From Turnera subulata (taxonomy: Eukaryota > Streptophyta > Magnoliopsida > Malpighiales > Passifloraceae): a stretch of 64,000 nucleotides of DNA. Shown piece after piece: positions 22,613-37,877 of this stretch (position 1 is the first letter of the stretch; each line of letters starts with the position of its first letter). The position numbers and the translations under genes were made by a program. Location: NCBI GenBank assembly GCA_028386065.3, contig JAKUCV010002348.1, positions 15,740 to 79,739 of the forward strand, written 5' to 3'. Below the pieces are notes generated by a model that saw only the letters and a program-made list of their open reading frames with translations, did no database searches and was not told the origin of the DNA.

Positions 22613-25600
22613 TGTTTTTTTTTTTTTATCTTTTTGTCCTTGAAAGCAGGTTTTCTTGTTGTATTAAAAAATCATCTCTTACACATGACCCATGCCATGT
22701 CATACCCCAGACATGCATAAAACAACACAACATAACACCACTTCTACTTATGTTTTGGTAAGAGAGAGAGAGAGAGACACCGATGGTAAAAAAAAAAAAA
22801 AAAAAAAGAAGAAATGGTTAGAGTGAGAAACCCGGGAGCGGAAAAAGGAGAGGGCGCCAATGGGAGATCCCCACGTGGCGCGGAGGTGCGGTTCTTATCA
22901 CTATCCATTATTTTTTTTTTGATAATGTATCACTATCCATTATTATTATGCCTTTTTGTGAGGCTTAAAGGAAACCCTAGATGCAACGGTGAAAAGCTAC
23001 TGTTCCACACGCGTTGTTTGCACGCTCTGTTGGTTGGATTTAGGGGGAAAGATAAAATAAATTTTGTTGTCATGTCAAAATTTTTTAAAAAAATTAATAT
23101 AATGGGGGGAGGGATCAAAGATGCCTTTTTGCACATATGTGGGTTGTGATTGGAGGGTGTGTGTACTTGCCTTTTTGGAGAGTGGAGTTGGTTTTTGTGT
23201 ACAGAAACGGTAAAGAATTTTTTTTTTTAAGGTTTTTATTTTAAAGAAAAAAGTGGGGACAGTTAATGAGGAAGGGAAGGGAATGTAAGTGTAACCCTAA
23301 GGACAATACTGCGTAATAATAAACATTCTAACCCTAAACCCCCCCTGGCCTATAGTAGTAATTGAAGGGTGATGGTGGTGGTGGTGGGTGTGTGGTTCAC
23401 AAGCTTCATATATAGAGTTTTTTTTTGTGGTCACGCTCTTGCTAGCAGCCAACTATGAGTTTTACTACTATTGATGCTATAATAAAAGTTTTGTACAGTG
23501 GAAGTAACCCTATATATATATATATGTGTGTGTATCCCCCACACTTCAAGATCACTCCACAATATTCATGACCCAAAAGTACCACCCATAGTTATTATCG
23601 CTGTAATGCCTTATGCCTTTCAACAACACCTAACATACTATAGCAGTATTCTTTTCTTGGCTGACAGTGATGTGTCGTGCCCAAATTAAACATAATAAAA
23701 ATGGAAGTAGTAGCTTATATATGTTGAAAAGTAGCTGCTACGAATATCTTTTTTTTTTTACGTCTTCAACAGTCACAAAAGAATTTACTTTTCTTTTGAT
23801 ATAAAATCACATAAGAATTCCTGTTTATGCAATTCGCAAGTATAGTCAATTATGTACCTATATACAGTAGGAGAAGCATATATCCAATCCACAGTACAGA
23901 TTACAATGTAAAATAAACAGATGTAATTAGGATGCAGGTGAAAGCAATTTTGTATCTGGCATATGAACTCAAGAATCTTCTTTCCTATTAGCGACTACCG
24001 TTTATGGTGTACGCTCATGTTTTAAAGTGCTTTTCTCAACAGTAACATCAACAGATCGAATGTGTAATAGATATAATGAACAGACTGTTAGAAGTTATAT
24101 CCTGACCTCTAAATTAAACAATTTTTTCAAAAACGGCCTCTGTCCATTTTTATGTCTATTGACCTATTCTCGTTCTCACGAAAAAAAAAGTTCAAGATAA
24201 TTTTCTTACTCACAAAAAATGGTAAGAGTGTTCAGCACGTGGTTTCGTTTATCTAGCTTTTTTCGTTTATCTAGCTTTAGTTGATATATGTGTATGTACA
24301 GTAAACAGTTGATGTAGCAAGTCTGGATTTCATTTAGTTGTAAGTTCTTTATCTAGCTTTAATTAAGTTTTCCACATTGTTACCTTTTATTTCTCATTCT
24401 ACTTTTGAGTGATATATATGTAATACATAGATAGCTAATGTAGCTGCAGGTTGAACAAAAAGTTTTATTTTTCTTATGTAATACTATGAAAAGGCGAGAA
24501 GAATAACTAGATTTAAAATCCAGAATACTAGTGTTTTAAGAAGGTTATTTGCCATGCACCAGATCACTAGCTAGTATAAGCCTTTCAAGTATCATAAATT
24601 GAACAAATATAGGTTAGTAAATTGAGAACTGATGGATTAATTAACAGGTTCATTTAAATTGCATGCTTTAAATAAGTACATGAAACCATCAACCGGTAAA
24701 TCCTCGTACGTTTGACACGCTCAGTTTGATCACTACTTCTAGAATTCCTCGCTGCTCTGCATCTTTCCTTATGTAATAATCTTACACTTCATTAATTAAT
24801 CCAGGTGACCAATATGTATAATTAATGTTGCGTGGCCAATATGATTTTGAAAAACTCCAGTCTACCTGCAATGCAGTGTCAGTAAATGAAAGGATTATCT
24901 CCCAAAATTAATTTGGTAAGGCGAATTTAGACTTAGTAATGTAAATCACTTTATTTTAGTAACAAAAAAAAATGTAAATCACGTTATTGACGCCATTTTA
25001 TTGCCGACACCCAATGAAGGAAAGAACGTCCTTGACCATCAATCGAATAGGTACGTACTTGCAATATTTGCACAAGAGGAAAGAATGAAAATACTAGCAC
25101 TATTCTCAACGTTCAATTTCTAGGGACAAATTAACACGAAAAAGCTTCGGTTTTCGGTATGATTTTCATAGCCGAGACAATACGTGGAGCAAGATTCAGT
25201 ACTGGGATTGAATCTTTGCATATTCTTATACTGCAAAATAGTTGTAGTATAAGTATACTATTTGAGAGACAGCACAGTGTAACTAGCTAGCTACATGTGG
25301 TAAAAATATATACCCCTTTAATTGTCACAGTCTCACAGCCAAAGTTAAGCTTTGCTCTCTACTGCATCCAGGTCAGTGTACACCTCGATATCCGTGTTGA
25401 ATATGTTGCAAATTTGACACAAATCTTAAGAAACAAACTAGATGGTCTTTTACTCTTTTGGCTTTGAAAGGGATACCTCACACCTCATGTAAAAGCTCCC
25501 TTTTCATATCATCTGTCATCATGAATACAGGTCCAGCAGATACATCCAATAAAAAAAGTCTTACTATTGCTAATACGGGAAGTGCTTCCATGACTTAAGG

Positions 25601-28600
25601 TCCTTGTCTGCTCCTTAATTTTCTCAAATAATGCCACTAGATATTCGACCAAATAACCTTTCACAAACTTGGAGGAACTAAATTAACTAACGTGTCGTAT
25701 AGGAAAAAAAAGAAAGTGCCAGCGCTAGTTAAATAGTTCAAATCAACAAAGAGAATATATTACAAACAGTAGAAAAAAAATTAAAAACAAAGAATATGTT
25801 ACAACATTCCATTCCATCACATACATAAATTAATTACAAAAAGTTGTAAATTTCTATGATGCTGATATTTTCAAAGGAACCACTATCTTGTTGTAAGCTC
25901 GATGGCTCCAAAATTTGTTTGGCTCGTATTCGGGTTAAATAAGACCTATCGAATTAAAGAACAAGTAGATACTTATAAACAATTTTTTTTTTTAGCATCA
26001 AAAAAGATACTTATAAACTATAATTTGCCACCCAATCTACCTATTATGGCACTAGAAATCGCGTGAAGCTGCTCCCTTTAGTTTGGTACAAGTTAAAAGC
26101 GATATGTCAAAAGAGGAATTGCTGATAATTTTCTGAACCTGATGCAAAGCACACGGAACTTCCCTAAAGGAAATGAGGGAGAAAAGTCAAAGCACGTAGG
26201 GTTCACTACTTTCTTTTTACTCTACAAAAGTGCGACAGTTCAGTTTGTAAATCTTGTTGTTGGTTTTTCTTTGGATTCATTAAGGTTTAAAGCTGACCTC
26301 GGTCGATATCTTTTTCCCAGGACAAACGGAGAATGTATATACAGTAGTACTGAACTGATATTCATGTTCACGTCTCATCCATCCAGCTTAATTTAGCTTC
26401 GTTTAGCAAAACTTTCGAAAATCGTGTTGTATTGGGTTCTCCACCAAATCATGCAACACATTGTTAATTATCCTTCACAAAGACGTGGAACTAGAACCAT
26501 TTTTATGCAAGATTAAGATTCACCTCATGTATTTTGTACTTTTTAACTTTTTATCTCTAGCACACTTGACGCCTATATATATGTACGTAGAGTCATGCGT
26601 TGATTTCGGGATGAAAGATTTTCTTTGGAAACTTTATCCACTGGTTTGGATTTGTAAGCAGTAATTGGGAGATTTTATGTACCGCCCTGGCCTGAAGTTC
26701 TTCCTCTTTTTTTTTTTTTTGTTTTTTTAGTATTGGCTAATTTGTGACTTGATAGAGTACGCTTTAATGATACTTGCCCAGGGAATGGTCCCGCTGACAA
26801 GTCATGGGTCCTTGTGGAAGATCTTTTTTTGGAGCATATCTTTTTTCTTCTTTTGTTAATTTGAGAGGTCCACTAAGCTCTGCATTTGTTATAATGGTCA
26901 TAGGTACTGAAAAGGATAAGGTGTTTTCATAGAGAAAAGTAGCATCCTGTTGTTAGTATCTTCATATAAATGTGACTAGCTGGAGAATAATACTTGTTAA
27001 ATAGAGTGATCAATTATATTAAGTATTAGCTCAGCAGGGAAGTTCTTCACCACAAAGCATGTCGCAAGATTTTCACTCGAGTGACATAAACCTGACGACA
27101 CCATTGATCTCCTTCAAGATATAATTTCCAATATTGTTTTTCCAAGGACAATATAAAAAGGGACAAGGAATAGACATCTTCCCATAATGTGAGACGCGAA
27201 AATTATTACGCCTATGAATAACTACTCAGGAGAAAAGGTAAACAGGAAAACAAAATTGTACAAATAGATAGGGGCCGGAGCGATTGGCCTTAGCTATATA
27301 CATCATTAGACATTAAAAAAGCACACAATTAAATGATCTCTGTGAGGGACAAACGTACTGTGCCCTGATGCATTATTGGAAACTAAAGAACCTGCAAGCT
27401 AAAGCACTGCCTCTATAATATCCAGCTGTTCCAGCATTTTTAATGATCAAGGACAATGGACTTATGTGCCGAAAATGAACACAGATCGTAATGTGTATAT
27501 ATGCGACACTACTTTTTCTTTTGGGCTAAGCTAGATGTGTATGTGAGACTTTATAACCTCTGTGTATCCAAATTTTCCTCTCTCATTTTGGTAGAGAAGA
27601 CCCGGAAAATTGTGTTTATATATGTGGTGTCATTCTGTTATACGACAGATCTCCAGCAGGCTACATTTATACTCATAAGTCATAATGCAAGGACGCAGAG
27701 TACTGTTATCTCATGCTATGATGGATCACATGCAGGGTCTGTCCACATATATATACTAATTTGTCTATGTACTTGATCACAATTTCACCTAGCTACTTGG
27801 ATCGATATATAGAAGCCATATATGCATACTCTAATTACGGATTTTTTTTGTAAGAAATACATTATACATTAACTACTGACACTGTTATACCTCTTCGATC
27901 TTGCATCCAATATTGAGGACACCAATACCCTTTCTTCTCCGAGAGTAGTTTCCATTAACAGGATAATATATATATACGTACAGTACGCACAATACACAGC
28001 GAAGCTAATCGAAACAATGCTCTTCTAAATGAAGAGATTCCTTAGGCTTTGTTTAGCCAAATTATGTGCTGCCCAGTTGCAAAGTTCTGTTCATAAGTGG
28101 CAGCTGGGAAGAACTCTTCGAAACTTATCCAAAAGAGCTGCGCGCATCATCAAAGGATTGAATCTTCAAGTACCTACCTCAAGCCTCAACGAGTATTCCA
28201 AATAATACGTTCTGGGCCACCAGATTCATCTTCTCATCAACACTGTGGTGTTGAACCGACAGAGCTGCATCTTTCCGGGTAGAATCATAGTTTTAATTGT
28301 ACATGTTAGTACCCTAAATCTTTTTTTTCTTTTCTTTAAATCCCACAAGCACATCCCACCAAGCTCTATGTACACTTGCTTTATTCTGCCTTATCAATTG
28401 ATAGGCAACTCCTTTGCATCTGATTTTATTCCATGGCATCTGCAGGGAATTCTTTCTTCTTCTTCTTTTTCGTCTCTCTCTTTCCTTTTGAGAAGGAGAA
28501 GCATATATACGTGGAATCGAGACCGACCCAAGTTAGCTGAGCAATCATCAGTAATATATATATAGCGGATCTTGGCAGTTTTACTTTGAAGTATCTTGAA

Positions 28601-31600
28601 GCTTAGCTTATATATATACACAAGCATTTTCACCGAGTATAATTGAGGTGGTCCCTTTCTCTAGCTAGGTCTTCCAGGGATCTCTTTTAATTTCGTCTGT
28701 GCGTAATTAGTACTATAGGATCTGAGCCTAGTCGCCCTATGATACTGCAATGCACTTTGATAAAGAGAAGATCGATGAGTTAATTATTGGCTTTAAGAAA
28801 ATGAAGAGAAAGCTGCAGCGCGCGGGAGACTGGTATTACGTACGTGTCGACGGGAAACTAAGGCAAGGTTTTGGTGGAAGTACGTACTTGGTCTGCAAAA
28901 GAAAGCCTGTCTGTTGATGATGCAACCACGCGAGTGCTCTAGCGACTTGAGAAATGGGGAGAGCTTAATTATAAGTTTTCGGTGGATTAGTGGAGCATAT
29001 TCCTGGCCTGTGGTAGTGGAGGAGGGAGGGAGTGGAAAAAAAAAATGCCAAGTATTGATGATAGAAATGATGTGGACATATCTTGACGAGGGTAAGCTAG
29101 CTGGTGACAAGTGACAACCCCAATATAATAATGGAGATGCAGGGTAGGTTGTGATTTGGAACGTTAAGCATAATCTACCGCCTAAGTCCTAACTAATTAG
29201 GAATTGTGCTTCTATCAAACAAATTGTGCTAAATGTGTAGAAAAATAATTATACCCACATGTTTTCTGTGGTTTTACTTTCACCTAAGAAGTAGATCCAT
29301 TTAATTCTCAAAAAGGAAGTAATCCATTCTACCCTTTCGAATCACTAACCATTAGTCTGTACTAAACTAAACTTCTGTCATGTGTTAAGCCATTTTTCAA
29401 CTAATTATCTTTAGCTGATGTTTACTACGATGTTTTTAAAAAATATCTTTAATTTGCTGGTGCTTGGACTTTGTTTCCAATTTTTTTTCTATACACGTAA
29501 GAAACATTTGACTGTCTAAAAAAATATAATCAATTGCGGAAAAATAAGTGGAATTTGTGTAATAGCGACGATCAGTAATATTTTATATATGAGCTATTAA
29601 CTCGTATTTTTTTTATAAGACGATACAAACTATTATTATTGATATATACCTGCATAAAACAGATCTCACACAAAACATGACTCGGATTCATTTGTGAACA
29701 CTGTCAGTTTATATTAAGTATTGTCCATATATCTTCGATAATATGAAAAAAATATTTAAGTTATGAATTTTGAGTCTTGAACCACAAGTGATAAGTAAGA
29801 GATATTAATGTATAGTACAAATTAAAGATTTCACTTATTACTGTCGTACAATATGTTTTACTCGGAACCAAAACTAGAAGAAAGAATACAGCTTAGCATA
29901 AAAAAGAAGATAAAATTAAGATAGCTACATATCATAATTATTTTTTATAGGTGTCGGAGAGATTAGTACGAGATAAAAAAAATATCATAACTATTTTTTA
30001 GCATCCAAAAAAATATCGTAACTATTTTGGTAAGTTACCTAAAGTACTTATAGCTAGCTGACTAAAAAGCAATTTCGAAATACATATTTATTAAGTGTGG
30101 GACCTTTGAGAGCCAAAAATTTGTTGCATAAGAAATTGACAGTCATGAGCGTTGTCTTAAGAAAATTGCTTTTCCATTTGTATTGTATACTTGGTAAAGA
30201 AAGCAACAGGCCAAAATACTTAGCTTGGTCCATATTCTGATGACTTCACCTTTTCGCGAGAGTTAAACTGCATGTTATCGCGCTGAAAAAAGTTTGTCCA
30301 TTTTGTATCCATCTGCAGACACAAACGAATACCGTGTATGATTAATTTTTTATTGGCCACGGAATATTATGTTCCTTTTCCTCTCTGGACAGCGAAAAGA
30401 AAAGTAATTTGGTAAATTAATTAATTGAAAAGGTATAATTAACCTGAGCTATTGGCTTTAAGGTTTTGAGATTGTACTCTTTGTCGAGATGGAGTTACGA
30501 GTAGTGCAAAAGATGATGAGGATATTTTAGCATTCCTTTGCCAAAATTAGGCTTTTGTAGTGTGGTGGCTTGCATAAGGCTTAGAACTTAGAAGTCCCCG
30601 GGGTTAGATCCCAAGCATAGGTTTTCTCTCTAACAAGTTTCCTTACTAATATGACCATACATAATCTTAAAAGTTACAATTAACAATATATGATGAGCTG
30701 CTTCCAAATTCGAAAATATGTTGTTCTGGGTTGCTAGGTGGTATGTGATTCAAATAGGATCACCTTAATTTTTAAGATACTATTTTAGAAACATTTTTAA
30801 ATCCTTTTGCATTTTTTTTTTGGTTTTTACAGACTAGGACTCGAGCATAAAGTATGTTTGCATTATTTTTATGAGTACTTTTGTATTCAAGGAAATAGCG
30901 GACAGTACTCTGGAATATAGTAAAAAAGGAAGTCATTGATCTTTCAATAACATATTTCGTTTTTTTTTTTTTAAAAAAAAGAATAAAGCCATTTCAGGAA
31001 ATATATAAGCGCATTCAATATTTATGTTCAGATTAACTTCGCTGTTTCTGATATTACCAACAAAAGTAATTAATTGGGGATTCCTTTTAGCTTTGAGTTC
31101 ACTTAGTAGTGAATGCGACTATAACTCATATTTCAAATAAGCATAGTTTTCAGGTCGCATCGAATATTTAAACAAATACCTAAAATAGTTTTGTTTTGTA
31201 GTGTTTTTATTTTTTTATTGTTATATATGAATTTTTGAAACGATAGGAGTGTAAATCTCATAGCAAACCTTTTTTTAAGTTTTGGCATTGATACATCAAA
31301 CCTACAAATAATTATAAAATCTATCAAGACAGTAATATTGAAAGATCACATCGGAAGAAAACATTGAACCATCAGTTAGTATATATATAAATTAAAGTAA
31401 CTACATATATATTATTTTCTTAGACATATGTAGGTACACTCCCATAAACGATAGAAAAGTTTATTATAATTTGCTGTTTCCCTTATAATTAATGTCCTAC
31501 TGATATGAGATCTGAACTTACTCTCCTACACGGTTGTGCTAATCAAACATTTTTTTTTGTGTGTTTTTGGAAGATTAAGTCTAACTTGAAGAGAGGTTTT

Positions 31601-33230
31601 GGTAACCCAACGTGAGGGTAAATTATCGGATTCGGGATTTACAGATTGTCTATCAGGATGGATAGTCTGCAGGGTTCGAAAAATTTAATAGGAGTGCTAA
31701 TTGAACCCCAACTATGACAATCCTCAATGGTTGCTAATCAAGCGTACTTTGAGACTAACGGGGCCACTAACTTGCAACTAACTTGTATTTTTGGTTTGTT
31801 AAATTTAAGTACTCAAATTTAGTCTTCAAACAACTAATTTCGTTTAATACGAGGATCATCTGGCAGTGTCCTATGCTGTCAACCTAGGTAACAATAAAAG
31901 TTATCAAAATTTCCTAGCGTATTTTCATTATAAAAAGGGTCACTAATTATCTAAAAGTGAGCTTGAATACAAAAACACCTGTAAGTCAAAACTTTTCCAG
32001 TTCATAATAATACCAAGCACAGGAAAGCTATTTAGTTAGCCATGCCATGGAGGGATTAATAAATGGAAAGAAAGGGGGATTGGAAGCTTTTTATATGATA
32101 GACAACATATCATATACGACTCAACAAACTTTTTGTCTCCATTGATAGTAAGTGCATATTCATATTTATATACACCAATATTAATTAAGACACTGCGGGG
32201 GATTTTTTTTTTGGCTCCGTTGGCAGATGCAGTTTGAGTGGGTCGTAAAAATTAAATGCTACAGTTTATGATGCTCTCTTATTAGTTATTACTTTATTTC
32301 AGTACTGCCAAAAAAAGGGAAATAACTTACAAAAAAAGAAAAGAAAGAACTTTAAGTAGAATTTTGAACCAATAGCATATATATGATGTTCATTTCCTTC
32401 TGGGGGTTAAACGTCCATTTTTTCATCATTCTCGTCCTTACCTTTTACCATATCAATCATCTGGAGGAGGGAGAATATATGGCTGGATATCAATTGTACT
32501 TTTTTTAAAATGTTTTTTTTTTTTTTTGTTCTGGCGCAATTTTTAACGATGGGAGGATGGATATATATTGTTTTTGAAAAGCCAGTAAATGATAGGATAG
32601 ATACAGTAACAGAATCTATCACAGTAAAATTATCTGTTTATTTTCTTTCCTAATCTCCTGTTTTCATGATTGGTACTCCCTGCGTCATACACAGACCCCA
32701 CGCATTCAAATGCAAATCCACTCCCAACAATAGTTGTACTTACTACGACAAAGGAAACCAGGAATTTAAAAGGAATTAATTCCCCTAGCTTTTCAAATCC
32801 TCCCCTTTGTTGTTGTCTTTACAACCAGGGATTTCCAATTTCCAATTTTCAATTTCAAACTTGGCCATCCATTTACTTCCTCCCATATCTATCACCAAAG
32901 TTTCAAATGCCACCCGTAGATCAAAACCCTAGGACAACTCACCCCTCGATCTTGAACCGTCCACGTGTACATTACAACACAAAACCCCCCCATCGCTTTC
33001 CATATCCCCCATTAGCGCCAAATTCCCTTCCCATAGCAGGAAAACCTAAAAGCCCCCATCCAAGGGCCCTTGACCAATCCGTACCGTTTTACTGAATCCT
33101 GGCCGTTAATGTTCCACTTTCAAGTTCACCCGTTGGATCAGCCACCCTCGTCATCCGACCGTCCAATAATCTAAATTAAAATTTCAAAAACTCGCGAGGG
33201 AGAGATAGAATGGCAGGAAAAATTAAAAAA
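22613..33230. other. Gene desert, about 10.6 kb, AT-rich
   Basis: No credible gene on either strand. It includes a GA-repeat plus A-tract at about 22758-22806, (TA)n at about 23510-23524 and many A/T tracts. Apart from one weak LINE RNase H remnant near 28.1 kb, I see no transposon ends. The last part, 32.6-33.2 kb, is the promoter side of the CXC gene. Confidence 0.5.
28025..28140 (-). pseudogene. Possible RNase H-type LINE remnant
   Basis: The minus strand reads LLDKFRRVLPSCHL, a stop, then ELCNWAAHNLAKQSL. The second part resembles the end of RVT_3/RNase H domains of plant LINE-derived proteins, where an N-x-x-A-H-x-L-A-K motif is typical. It is short and broken by a stop, so it may be chance. 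Confidence 0.35.
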
Positions 33231-33491
33231 AACAAAAAAAAAACAAAACCAAAAACCCTCACCTCTTCCTTCACTTCTTCTCCTCCTCCTTCGTAACTTC
33301 CCTTTCAGCTCACACACTAATCACGGCTCTCTCCTCTCTTCTTCGTTTTGGCTGGTGGTTTGCTCGCTTGTTGTTGATTTGTTTTATCAGCTTGTGATTT
33401 CGTGCATTGAGCAGAGAGACATACATAGATTTGTGTGGGGTTAATTGAAGCGGATTAACGGGATTGTCCTTGCCTTGGCCCGGATTCGTTA

Positions 33492-36400
33492 ATGGAGCAG
33501 AGCGAGACGGTTACCGATTTGGCGCCAAAGAAGCTGGCGAGGCAACTGGATTTCACCGCCGCTTGTCGAGCGGTGAACGGGGTGGTCCTGCAGCCGCAAC
33601 CAGCGCCGCCGCCGCCGCCGCCTCAGCCTCCTCAGCCGTCATCCCAGCCGCACCTGCTGCAACAAAGGCATTTGCAGTTACAGGCGGCGCAGAAACAGCC
33701 GCCAATGCCGACGCTGGCGGTGAGGCCGACGGTGCCGCAGCGGATTCCGCATCCGGTGCAGAAGCTCTCGATGCCGACAATGCAGCACGGGTGAGTTTTC
33801 TCGGGCTTGGCTTGCCTTGTCCCAAAGATTTGAAATTGATCAGTTTGGTTTTGCTATTTATAACTTTCTGCATGCGTGTGTTCTCTTCCAGCAAGCAGGA
33901 GTCCCCTGGGGCTCGGTTAAGGGCTAACATCGAGGGGAAAGATGGCACTCCTAAGAAATCAAAGCAATGTAATTGCAAAAATTCTCGGTGCTTGAAGTTG
34001 TGAGTAACCTCTTCGATCTTGTATTGGTTTTCGGAATCTAGATTCGTGTTTGTTCCTTGTGCTATCCGAGAAAAATGAGGGAAATAATTGTGTTGAATTC
34101 TATGACAATTTTTTTTACCTTCAATTTTTTGTCTCAGAACTGGCACAGGCTGTTCATTTTGCAATTGCAGCTTTAGTTACCATGTGTCTAAGGAGGAATA
34201 TAAAAAAGTTATTTTCTTTTTCTTACTTTCTGATTTTGAATATGTTTATCATTTGATGTAAATTTCAACTTATTTTTTTTGTGATGCATCAACATCCTAT
34301 GATAGTATGTCGTGCTTTTTTTCTCCACTACTAATCACTGAGTTTTCTAACTATTAGGTATTGTGAATGCTTTGCTGCTGGGACTTATTGCAATGGATGC
34401 AATTGCATAAACTGCCATAATAATGTGGACCATGAGACTGCTAGGAAAGAGGCTGTTGAAGCAACTTTAGAGCGGAATCCAAATGCTTTTAGACCAAAGA
34501 TTGCTAGCAGTCCACATGGATCTCAAGATGCTAAGGTATCCCTTTAGTCTCTTGGAGTTCTGATCAACTAATGTCCTAAGTCTGTTGAGATTAATGATTT
34601 CTGATTCTGTTAGCCTGTGTTTTACTAATATCTAAGTGATTTTTTTTATTGTAGTAATGTTGCTGAATTAATAATTGATCTTTTGTTGGATTTTAAGTAT
34701 GGATGGAATTTGACACATTTCGATTTCCAGCTTATTAAGGTTATTTTGATGCTTATTTTAAAGAGTTATGCTCCACTTGAAATATTAGCTTGATGATGTA
34801 GATAATTCTTTGCTGGTGCCTACTCTTATAGCAATGCATAGAAAGATTCTGAATTCTCCATGTAAGGTCTCATTATCTTATCTATACTCACTATGACTTG
34901 CATCATTTGAAACTTCTCACAGGAAGCTGCAAGGGAAGTTCAGATACTTGCAAAACACAATAAAGGATGTCATTGCAAGAAATCTGGATGCCTTAAGAAG
35001 TATTGCGAGTGCTTCCAGGCAAATGTGTTGTGCTCTGAAAATTGTAAATGTTTAGACTGCAAGAACTTTGATGGGAGTGAAGAAAGAAGGGCTCTCTTTC
35101 ATGGAACCCATCATGGCATGGCCTACATCCAACAAGCAGCCTTTACAAATGCTGCCATTAGCGGGGCCATAGGATCATCTGGCTTTGGAAACCCTCCAGC
35201 AACAAAAAAAAGGAAAAATGAGGAGCTGATAGGCATAGTAACCAAAGATCAACTTATTCACCCTGCTATGCCAGTATCTCAGGTTCACTTTTTACAGCAT
35301 GCTTTGGACGCAAGACTTCTGATTGGTCTTCTTCACGTTTTTCATTTTTTCTCTAAAGTGGCTGCTCGTTTGCTTATCAATTATATTTTGGACAACACCA
35401 AAGTACCACAGTATTCTGTTGATACCAGCGGTGTAATGGTGACAAACTTTTTGCCTTATTTTACTACTAGCTGTAGTTTTCCTTGCTTTTCTATGAGCTG
35501 CATAGTGATGTCTATCCCAGATTTCATGGCTCGGCTATCCTGAAAGAATATGTGATATAAGGGTTCATTACTTTTAATAATGGTAATGGTCTAAGTATCC
35601 ATTGGTGGGATGTAAAATCGTTTGACTTTTTAGCGTCAATCTTTAGGTATTATAAACTATGAATTTCATTTTCCTTTTCTCTTTACTTTAAGTTTGAGAT
35701 CTGCACTGTATACTGAAAATTAGATTTTTCCTTTCTAAATTTTTATCAGGATGACCGGAGTCATCTTAGGAATGCTGCACCTGCACCCTTTCCTTTGTCC
35801 ATTCCCGCCTCTCATACAGCAAATGCAGGAGCATTGAGATCCTCAAAACTGAGGTAAACATTCTCTATATCCTTCTCCTATACATTGCTGTTGGAAAATA
35901 TATATGTACGTGTAAACAATTTTCTTACAAGGACTGATTAGCGAGTATTTTTCTCAATAAGGTCACCATTGGCAGACTTGCTACGACCGCAGGATGTGAA
36001 GGAGATGTGTTCGGTCTTTGTTCTAGTTTCTGCGCAATCTACTGACGCATTTGCAGGTTATTAATTGTACCAACTTTGTGACATTTCATTTCCTAATTGA
36101 TAACTTTGCCTAAGGTGCGTATAGTGCAACTTTTTGCATCTGCCTAGTTAGAAGAAAAGATTGTAATTTTCAGAAGAATTGATTAACAATTAGCAGGATA
36201 TTTTATATTCTCTTTAAAAGCATGAAAAAGTAGCAACTGTTAACTGTTAATCAAGTTGTCTTGTTTTGGAGTCCACTGACCTATTGGATGTGGGCTATAA
36301 ATATCAAATGGATGTGGATTGAGATAGTTTTCTATCAGAAAGTTGGTGGAACTGTCATTCTAGTTGAGTTGGAGAGATGGTAGTGAGCAGCCGCTGAGGC

Positions 36401-37877
36401 TGGACAGATTGAGAGAGAAGATGTCTGTTGAAGATTATCCCTCCATGCATCACTATCTTCCATTAAATATACAATGGTACATCACCATACCCTATGATAT
36501 TGAACTTAATAATTTGTGATTTTTCCACGAGAGCCAGTATTACTTTCTTTTTGCCTTCAGCTTCCCTTGATTTTGATGCAAGGAAAACATTTTAAGTTTA
36601 GTTATTTATCCTTTCAGAGTAGAATGAATTTGAATAGGTCTAAATATCAAATAAATTTGAATAGGCCTTCACCTGGTTTATCTCACTGCCATAAAGATCT
36701 ATACTCTGGCATTGGTATCCTTGTGCTATAAGCTATGCTGTTCACTTGAAGAAATGGTCACAGTAGAAGAGGTTAATTCTGCACCATTCTTTTATTCACA
36801 AGAACCTTTGACATATTTTCTATCTGCTGTTGGCATTTCCAGGAAAAAGGGGAAAACTTAATGAGGGTGTTGAAACTTCTTCTTCATCTATTCATGAGCA
36901 TGAAGATAATCCGAAAGGACATGATGGCGAGACAACTGTGCCTCGTGAGTGTCCAGATGCAGAAAAGGCCGAAAGGGATAGAAGCATAGATTCTGGAAGA
37001 GATGGAGGTAATATGGAAAATGGAACACCATTGTCACCCGACATTGATTTGATGTGCCATGAAGAGGAGATGATGTTTATGGATGAAGGGACACCAACTG
37101 CAACAAAAAGACTTTCTCAGAACAGAGCTGAGAAAGCATATAGCGGCCATGAGTATTCAGAAACTTATGCAGAGCAGGAAAAGCAAGTCTTGCGTGTGTT
37201 CCGTGATTTACTCAATCAGATCGTCCTAAAGGGGAGCATGATACGTAAGCTTTGTGTTTTCAATTTATCAGTTTTTGCTGCAAATAGTTCAAATCAAAAT
37301 GAATCAAAATGGTTCAGAAAGGATTCTCACCTGTTGTTTCTTTTAAAGACATTTGGCAGCAGGAGAGAAGCCTATTCTAATTTTTCCTTTCCTTAAAAGC
37401 CTTTCTATATTCATTTGCTTCATCAAAATCTATTAACATTCAAAGAGGGTTAAAAGTCACTGTTTCGATTCCACGCTGAAGTGTGATTCTTGTTGCAGAC
37501 TTCCAATTCCTCATTTCTTTTGCTATGCAGAAACAGGGTGTTCTCCAGTGGCCAGAAGTAAAATTGGAAACCAGCAAGAAGCTGCCGAGAGGAACTCTAT
37601 CAAGGCTAGAATGGAAACACAAAATCATGGGGATTTTGTTAATGGCTTTGCTAAATCTCCTACCGCCCAAACCTCAGATTCTCATCTGCCTTTGAAAGCC
37701 ACATCACCTATTCAACAGGAAACTGCAGAGAGGAGCACCGCAAAGCCTAAGACTGAAACAGGAAATGACAATGATTGCGTTAACAGCAATCAAAAATCTC
37801 CTATTGCAGCAGCTGCTTCTGGTTCTGACGTTCCGATAAGGGTACCATTGCCTGTCCGTCGAGAATGTCCCAGATAG
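33492..37877 (+). CDS. TSO1-like CXC-domain protein (TCX5/TCX6 type, CPP family), 630 residues
   Basis: Eight coding exons: 33492-33790, 33892-33999, 34358-34535, 34923-35282, 35750-35853, 35962-36056, 36843-37244 and 37531-37877; phases agree throughout. Seen: a Pro/Gln-rich N-terminus, then two Cys-rich CXC motifs, the first near residues 124-165 ([20 protein letters not shown]) and the second near 209-250 ([18 protein letters not shown]), joined by a spacer with [11 protein letters not shown]. Known: CXC motifs bind zinc and AT-rich DNA (CHR-like sites); plant TCX5/6 proteins act in DREAM-type repressor complexes controlling cell-cycle and DNA-methylation genes. A mid-protein helix ends [14 protein letters not shown]. 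The C-terminus contains two related repeats, and a third lies beyond the stop (separate entry). A CT-rich leader precedes the ATG (about 33250-33330). Confidence 0.93.

Noticed and set aside
32670..33095. 141-codon plus-strand frame upstream of the CXC gene
   Set aside because: Composition is Pro/Ser/Asn-rich without domain or splice context; it fits promoter DNA of the CXC gene.
33553..34164. 203-codon minus-strand frame rich in Ala across CXC exon 1
   Set aside because: It is the complement of the GC-rich Pro/Gln repeat region of the real exon on the plus strand and runs through an intron.
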